A stretch of DNA of 64,000 bases. It comes from an uncultured Tateyamaria sp. (lineage in GTDB: Bacteria > Pseudomonadota > Alphaproteobacteria > Rhodobacterales > Rhodobacteraceae). This document shows positions 59,639 through 64,000 of the stretch, piece after piece; positions within the stretch are counted from its first letter, which is position 1, and every line of letters begins with the position of its first letter. Below the pieces are notes generated by a model. The model worked only from the letters and a program-made list of their open reading frames with translations, did not search any database and had not been told where the DNA came from. The translations under genes were made by a program, and so were the position numbers. Where the stretch lies: contig NZ_CANLAG010000007.1 in assembly GCF_947488715.1 (NCBI RefSeq), forward strand, positions 1 to 64,000, in the 5' to 3' direction.

Positions 59639-59821
59639 TCAGGCCGCACAGCCCGCCTCCAAAACCTGCTGCATTTCCTCGTGACGGACAAAGCTCATAT
59701 TGCCCCGTTTGTGGATCGCAATCAGCCCCTGGGCCGCCCAGCGGCGCACGGTCCATTCGGAAACGCCGTAACGCTCCTGAACCTGGAACATGCGCGTGTA
59801 GATCGGGGCGGGTGTGGTCAT
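59639..59821 (-). CDS. Excisionase-like helix-turn-helix protein (60 aa)
   Basis: The 60-residue protein has YTRMFQVQERYGVSEWTVRRWAAQGLIAIHKRGNMSFVRHEEMQQVL, a MerR/AlpA-type winged helix of the kind found in phage and island excisionases. I start at MTTPAPIY because GGAG lies eight bases upstream; in-frame ATGs farther upstream lack one. It sits 128 bases past tRNA-Leu, facing it. No integrase gene is in the window. Confidence 0.7.
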   Translation of the reverse strand: MTTPAPIYTRMFQVQERYGVSEWTVRRWAAQGLIAIHKRGNMSFVRHEEMQQVLEAGCAA

Positions 59822-60056
59822 GTCTGTCTCCGGAGTTATTGGGTAGGGGGTCATGTTTTGGGAACGTTGAACGGGCGGCTTTGCGAGACGTTCGGGCAAG
59901 GGAACAACGCTGGTAACTGGCAACCCGGAAAAGCGGTGAGCGACAGCCATGCGGACAGATGGCCAGTGAGTCAGTGAGTCAGTGTCGGCTCATTTGTGGC
60001 CTGGTTGAGCCCGCTGGTGGCCGAAAAGGGGCGCTATGTTGCCGGAGATGACGGGT

Positions 60057-62495
60057 TCAGAGAATTTCCAAGGCACCAAGTACCTCGGAAAGAGTCGTCT
60101 CAAAATCAGCGGGGCTTTGCGCCAAGTCAATGGAAAGGGTCTGCGTTATGCCGGATGCGACATCAGAAAAAGAAATCAGGATGCCCTGGGCCGTGAGCGC
60201 GACGCTTGCTGTATCAAACTCTGCTCCGCCTGCGTTGTAGAAGCGAAGAATGTCACCCCCGATTGGATCGAAATCGGTGACTGATGCGTTCGTTGACGTC
60301 CGTGTGAACTCAAAAACATCGGCACCCTCGCCACCTGTCAGCACATCGGTCCCAGTGCCTCCAAAAAGAGTGTCATTTCCGCTCCCGCCGGAAATGTTCT
60401 CATTGGCATCCGAGCCCCAGATAACATCGTGGCCTGCGCCACCGTTGATCGACAACGTCACGCCGGCGAGGCTGTAGTCAGGGCTGGTCAGGTCGATGAT
60501 GTCGTCACCGCCCATGCCCCGAATAACTTCGATGTTGATAAACCGCGCAGCGCTTGCGTTGCCGTCATGATCCTCTGTCAATGCGACCGAGCTATGGAAC
60601 CCGGAAAAGGCATCGTGCAGGAAGAACGCGTCACCTTCTTCACTGAGTTGAACGATATCGGCTCCAAGGCCTCCATCGATCACCGCTTCGATGTGCACAA
60701 GCCCTTCGAGATTTACCCTCGCCCCGGTGCCGACCTGCGTGTCCGAGCTGATGTTGAAGGCTTCAAAGCCGGACGTGTGATAGGTCGCACCCGTCAGCAC
60801 AATGACATCGGAGCCGCGGTCACCATCCAACGCGTCGGCTCCGGTGCCAGCCATCAGTGTATCATCTCCCCGACCGCCCGACAGGCTGTCGTTGCCCGTG
60901 CCACCGTTGAGCGTGTCGTTTCCATCGGCACCATGGAGCGTGTCCGAACCGGAACCGCCAGTCACGATGTCGTCTCCTGTTCCACCGTCCAGCACATCGT
61001 TGCCACCATGGCCCGAGATGCTGTCATGGCCCGTCCCGCCATAGACCTGATCCCTGGCGCTACCCCCGACGACAGTGTCGTCGCCACCCCTCGTGATGAT
61101 CGTTGTGTCAACTGCACGCGAAGTAACGAAATCATCCTCATCCGCCCGCAGGATCAAAGACCCTTCCCGGTAGACGTGGTCTGCGTGGGTCACGTCCAGA
61201 CCGAACGGATATTCGGGGAATTCTGCGACAAGCTGGGACACGTTATCCAATGTGATGTGCCATAGCTGATGTGAGCCGTCGGGCATCTGAGTCGAAACAA
61301 AAATGGCTCCGTTCAACACGTCTATGGTCTCTATGTCACCTTCCGGAAGTTGGAAAGGAACCAAGGCACCGTCGACAAACAGGTAATCGGGGCTGTTTGA
61401 TGGGTTGAGAAAATCCGGTTCAAAGACTCTCCCTGTTTCAACGTCGATGATGTAACGAAAACCCGGATGGTTGGTGGTCGGAATATTCCCGACCCATTCC
61501 TCAACATCACCATCCTCGTTGATTGTATACAAAGTATCCTGAAGGTTACCTGATACTGCGTAAAAAAGAACGCGATCACCGATTTCCAAGACACTTATCA
61601 AAGAGAGAGAACTGCGCAATGGCGAATGGGTATTGGTTGCAAATTCAAATTCACCATTTTCAGGGTCTACGCGGTAAAGCTCGATTCCTTGGCTGTTGGA
61701 GTTTCCGAGATAGAAATGATAGCCATTTGCGGCAAAAACAAAGAAGGGGCCCCACGCAAAGGACCCGGATAGTGTGCCGGTCAAATCTTGCCAGACATTA
61801 TTTTCATTCAGAAATACGACGCGGTTGTCACCTTCCGGGCTGACAACGCGCACGTATAAAACGCCATCATCGATATAGGGTGCCGAAAAGGTTGATGCAG
61901 AAAATTCATCTGTTACGTGGCCAAAAGGTACAAAGGCGTCCTGTTCCGGAGAGTAAACGACCGGGACAAAGTTGCCCGCTTCTGTCGGTTGCGTCGTGAC
62001 GACTTGCTGATGCCCATCCAACAAGTTCGGCCTCACGAAAAACTCCGTGTTCTCAGGCAAGTCCGCCACCAATCCAAACTCACCATCCATTGTGATATAG
62101 ACTTCTTGATAGGCGTCACTGTCTATCCGTGCCCTGCTGGTGAAGAACTGGGTATCGCCAAATTGACCAACCCTGTTTAATCCCCGCAGAAACGACGACT
62201 GTTCACCGACACGAATATCAAGAAATAGCTCCAGGTTGTTGTCTTCCGTTATCCTGTACAGCTCAGTTCCGACCCCACCCTGGACTGCGCCAGCAATGAA
62301 ACTTTCCCCAAAGACATGGAAGACGCGTCCATAGGTGGTAAATGCCTCACCACTTGCAGTCGTCAGAACGTCCATCTCACCGGTGTCACTGTTGTATCCG
62401 AACACTGCGTTCGGAGCCCCAAAACCCGATGCCGTCACGTACAAACCACCTAGAGGGTCATCGAGTTCGGACGTAACGACGTCTTGTGCTGGCAT
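60057..62495 (-). CDS. RTX calcium-binding repeat protein, probable type I secretion substrate
   Basis: An 812-residue acidic protein without an N-terminal signal. Residues 1-460 are beta-rich repeats with many Gly-Asp turns (a possible propeller). From about 470 come RTX nonapeptides (GGDDTVVGGSARDQVYGG, NDTLNGGTGNDSLSGG), then a second block near 720 (GGSGNDTLFGGTGTDVLTGG) and a C-terminal DVFEF...DFDPIGGDILRFYN as in serralysin-type secreted proteins. Start at MPAQDVV follows GGAG. It is lower in GC than the genes left of the tRNA. Confidence 0.88.
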   Translation of the reverse strand: MPAQDVVTSELDDPLGGLYVTASGFGAPNAVFGYNSDTGEMDVLTTASGEAFTTYGRVFHVFGESFIAGAVQGGVGTELYRITEDNNLELFLDIRVGEQSSFLRGLNRVGQFGDTQFFTSRARIDSDAYQEVYITMDGEFGLVADLPENTEFFVRPNLLDGHQQVVTTQPTEAGNFVPVVYSPEQDAFVPFGHVTDEFSASTFSAPYIDDGVLYVRVVSPEGDNRVVFLNENNVWQDLTGTLSGSFAWGPFFVFAANGYHFYLGNSNSQGIELYRVDPENGEFEFATNTHSPLRSSLSLISVLEIGDRVLFYAVSGNLQDTLYTINEDGDVEEWVGNIPTTNHPGFRYIIDVETGRVFEPDFLNPSNSPDYLFVDGALVPFQLPEGDIETIDVLNGAIFVSTQMPDGSHQLWHITLDNVSQLVAEFPEYPFGLDVTHADHVYREGSLILRADEDDFVTSRAVDTTIITRGGDDTVVGGSARDQVYGGTGHDSISGHGGNDVLDGGTGDDIVTGGSGSDTLHGADGNDTLNGGTGNDSLSGGRGDDTLMAGTGADALDGDRGSDVIVLTGATYHTSGFEAFNISSDTQVGTGARVNLEGLVHIEAVIDGGLGADIVQLSEEGDAFFLHDAFSGFHSSVALTEDHDGNASAARFINIEVIRGMGGDDIIDLTSPDYSLAGVTLSINGGAGHDVIWGSDANENISGGSGNDTLFGGTGTDVLTGGEGADVFEFTRTSTNASVTDFDPIGGDILRFYNAGGAEFDTASVALTAQGILISFSDVASGITQTLSIDLAQSPADFETTLSEVLGALEIL

Positions 62496-62980
62496 AATGG
62501 GTCTCTCCGTACGCAATAAGATGCGTGTTTATTCTCTTCAGTGTCGAAATGTACTGCATTGGGTAGAGTACAAACCGCTGCGTCAACCTCGATCATCATC
62601 TATGAGGCGCTCGAATTTATGCGCGTGCAGACGATATTTATGGATCGATGGGTGCGCGTAGATGAATGCCCTGTCCAAGCTGATGCCTCATACTGTTACT
62701 TATCGACCCAACTGGAAACGCTCAAGAACAGATAGATGAAAAGTTGTGTGCGAGACCCTTTCCCAAATTGGCAAACCGACGGGCTGTATGTTCGGTAAGT
62801 CGCTTGGAATTGCCAATTCTATTGGCACCGCAGTTTATGCTGGGCGCTACACAGTCTTTCGTTTGCGCGCACCCAAGCCTCATACTCTTTGCTGCAATCT
62901 GGGCTATTGGCTCAAACCAGATTTTGGGTGGTTCCAATAAACATGCTATCAACAGGCGACACAAAGCAGGGTAGGTGGCT
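62496..62980. other. Gene-free AT-richer interval
   Basis: I find no convincing gene between the RTX gene and the Cys-containing gene. Short frames exist on both strands (for example 62541-62735 and 62746-62940 on +) but none shows a family motif or a good ribosome site. Confidence 0.5.
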
Positions 62981-63391
62981 ATGGCTGGAATGACATGTAA
63001 CACTTGCAAGTTCTTCAAAGCAGACGATGGACCACACGAAAGCGGTGGGGACACTTGGGGAGACTGCATATGTATGCCGCCCGAGAAGATCAAAAGCCGG
63101 AACGCCATTTATCGCCGGAGTATCGGCAGCGCTAAGTGCGGTCAGTGGAAAAGTGGTCATGACGGAGGCAACAGTGTCGTTGTAAACATCGGCGCCAAGG
63201 TTGCCGACAGTTTGGTCACGGGCGGTATTGCCGACGCAGTCAGGAACGTTTGGGCCAGCAAGGGCGTTACAACGCAGATTGAGACCTATGTTGATGATGA
63301 AGGTTCAGTGACTTTAGTTTTTGCGACGGGAAAGTCATTGCCGGAGTTGAAGTCAGGAGAAGAAGAAGAAGGCCCAACGGAAACCTCATAG
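62981..63391 (+). CDS. Cys-containing protein of unknown function (136 aa)
   Basis: The N-terminus has four to five Cys in MTCNTCKFFKADDG, GDCICMPP and AKCGQW, a pattern that could bind iron or zinc, followed by a hydrophobic-neutral stretch (VVVNIGAKVADSLVTGGIADAVRNVW) and an acidic tail (SGEEEEGPTETS). AGGTGG lies before the chosen ATG. Not recognised; the setting after the RTX gene and next to an IS remnant marks an accessory region. Confidence 0.6.
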   Translation: MAGMTCNTCKFFKADDGPHESGGDTWGDCICMPPEKIKSRNAIYRRSIGSAKCGQWKSGHDGGNSVVVNIGAKVADSLVTGGIADAVRNVWASKGVTTQIETYVDDEGSVTLVFATGKSLPELKSGEEEEGPTETS

Positions 63392-63527
63392 GAGAGCCAT
63401 GAACAACGTCGGCGTTGTAGACAAAGCTGCCGGACATTAAAAAGGGTTTAGGGGCAGAACCCACTGACGTAGATGACGGATGCTGCGGTGGCAGAGAGGA
63501 AGATCTTTGGGCATCTGCCGTATCGAG

Positions 63528-63590
63528 TTACCACAAGAAGGGCTCAAGACGCGCCATCCGCGTGTCGGTCAGCCTGAAAAGATCAGACAT
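63528..63590 (-). pseudogene. IS5-family transposase N-terminal remnant
   Basis: Twenty codons on the minus strand encode MSDLFRLTDTRMARLEPFLW, matching the opening of IS5-type transposases common in roseobacters, then a stop. The rest of the transposase is absent in the following bases. It is therefore a decayed insertion sequence. Confidence 0.6.
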
Positions 63591-64000
63591 GTTCACCGCT
63601 TGCTTTTTTGAACCGTGAATCGTGCCCCTACTTGGGGAACAGTGGAAACTAATCCCAAGACCATCCGGGAACGGTGGTGTTTGTTTTGCAGATGAGTTGT
63701 CGGCGGATGCGGAGCGAACGGTTGGCTCGGGGCTGCCGCCATTTATCGGATTGTCTGACCGGCCAGGCTCTGACTTTTCTGATGAACTCCGCAAACAGTT
63801 TCGTGAAAAATCGTCAGAGAATAACTCAATCCCGGTCATTTTGTCGTTTAAAACACTGTTAAAGAACGAAAAAATTTCGCGCCCATCACAGGGTTCGTGA
63901 CTATTTCCTGAGCTTATACCCAGTATTCGGACCAAGAATTTCCAATACGCCCACGCCCCCGCATTTGATGGACCAGCGGAGAGGCCATGGTCTTGGTTTG
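63591..64000. other. No clear gene to the end of the window
   Basis: Open frames exist on both strands (for example 63622-63900 on +), but none is convincing. GC content is lower than the chromosome core. Confidence 0.45.

Noticed and set aside
59964-59984. Tandem CAGTGAGT repeats (about 2.6 copies)
   Set aside because: Too short and simple to support a function; possibly chance or a minor slippage site.
63622-63935. Overlapping frames on both strands after the IS remnant
   Set aside because: Neither strand shows a family motif, a ribosome site or favourable codon use.
59512-64000. Second copy of the tRNA-Leu 3' end (att site)
   Set aside because: I searched the sequence to the window end and saw no repeat of the tRNA T-arm and acceptor end; it may be outside the window.

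Overview
The window looks like a chromosomal segment of a marine Rhodobacteraceae bacterium (Roseobacter group, Alphaproteobacteria). GC is high throughout most of it. The gene set is typical of that group: the DMSP lyase DddP, heterotetrameric sarcosine oxidase, DUF1289, DUF6314 and DUF6455 proteins, CcmI next to a RuvX-like protein, and a Hint-domain protein beside the Nnr genes. No plasmid, phage or CRISPR machinery is visible. About 66 protein genes and one tRNA can be supported.

Layout. 1-6 kb: the tail of a probable TRAP transporter permease, an L,D-transpeptidase, a small lipoprotein, DusA, a TauE/SafE permease, a phytanoyl-CoA dioxygenase-like protein, then a leftward DUF1289-RuvX-CcmI operon. 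6-12.2 kb: the sarcosine oxidase locus soxB-D-A-G, with two tiny leftward membrane-protein genes and one rightward one lodged between soxB and soxD. 12.2-18.4 kb: a secreted protein, Fe superoxide dismutase, a LOG-family protein, a LysM protein, an Atm1-type ABC exporter and a membrane protein. 18.5-23.7 kb: an RND efflux pump and its adaptor. 24-27.5 kb: a YfgM-like protein, BamB and Der. 27.5-31.4 kb: a TspO-like protein, SerS and a membrane-anchored pentapeptide-repeat protein. 31.5-35.8 kb: YajC-SecD-SecF, a second TauE-like permease and a Mth938-like protein. 35.8-38.6 kb: ccmABCDG. 38.7-47.7 kb: aconitase, a DUF1223 protein, an LpxL-like acyltransferase, a DMT transporter, an isolated FliG, a TPR protein and PurB. 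47.8-54.7 kb: small conserved proteins, BioY, a hydrolase-OsmC fusion, DddP, a DUF3445 protein and a lytic transglycosylase. 55.2-59.3 kb: glnBA, an nnr pair that is split where it is normally fused, and a Hint protein. From tRNA-Leu (59.4 kb) to the end the character changes: base composition is lower in GC, and there is an excisionase-like HTH protein, an RTX protein, an unknown Cys-containing protein and an IS5-type transposase remnant. This suggests an accessory region seated at the tRNA gene.

How the genes relate. Two ccm blocks (ccmI; ccmABCDG) contribute to cytochrome c maturation. SecDF-YajC and BamB serve envelope protein traffic. Sarcosine oxidase, DddP and the DUF3445 (heme-dependent N-demethylase family) protein fit use of methylated osmolytes and C1 compounds. 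glnBA is the nitrogen-assimilation core. A perfect FNR-type box lies between bioY and a DUF6455 gene. The observations most worth following are the split and mosaic nnr, the long inverted repeat between secD and secF, the same 22-base motif in opposite orientation on the two sides of ccmABCDG, the paired direct repeats upstream of serS, the composition break inside the pentapeptide-repeat gene and the tRNA-linked accessory region. I did not find a clearly unprecedented multi-gene system.
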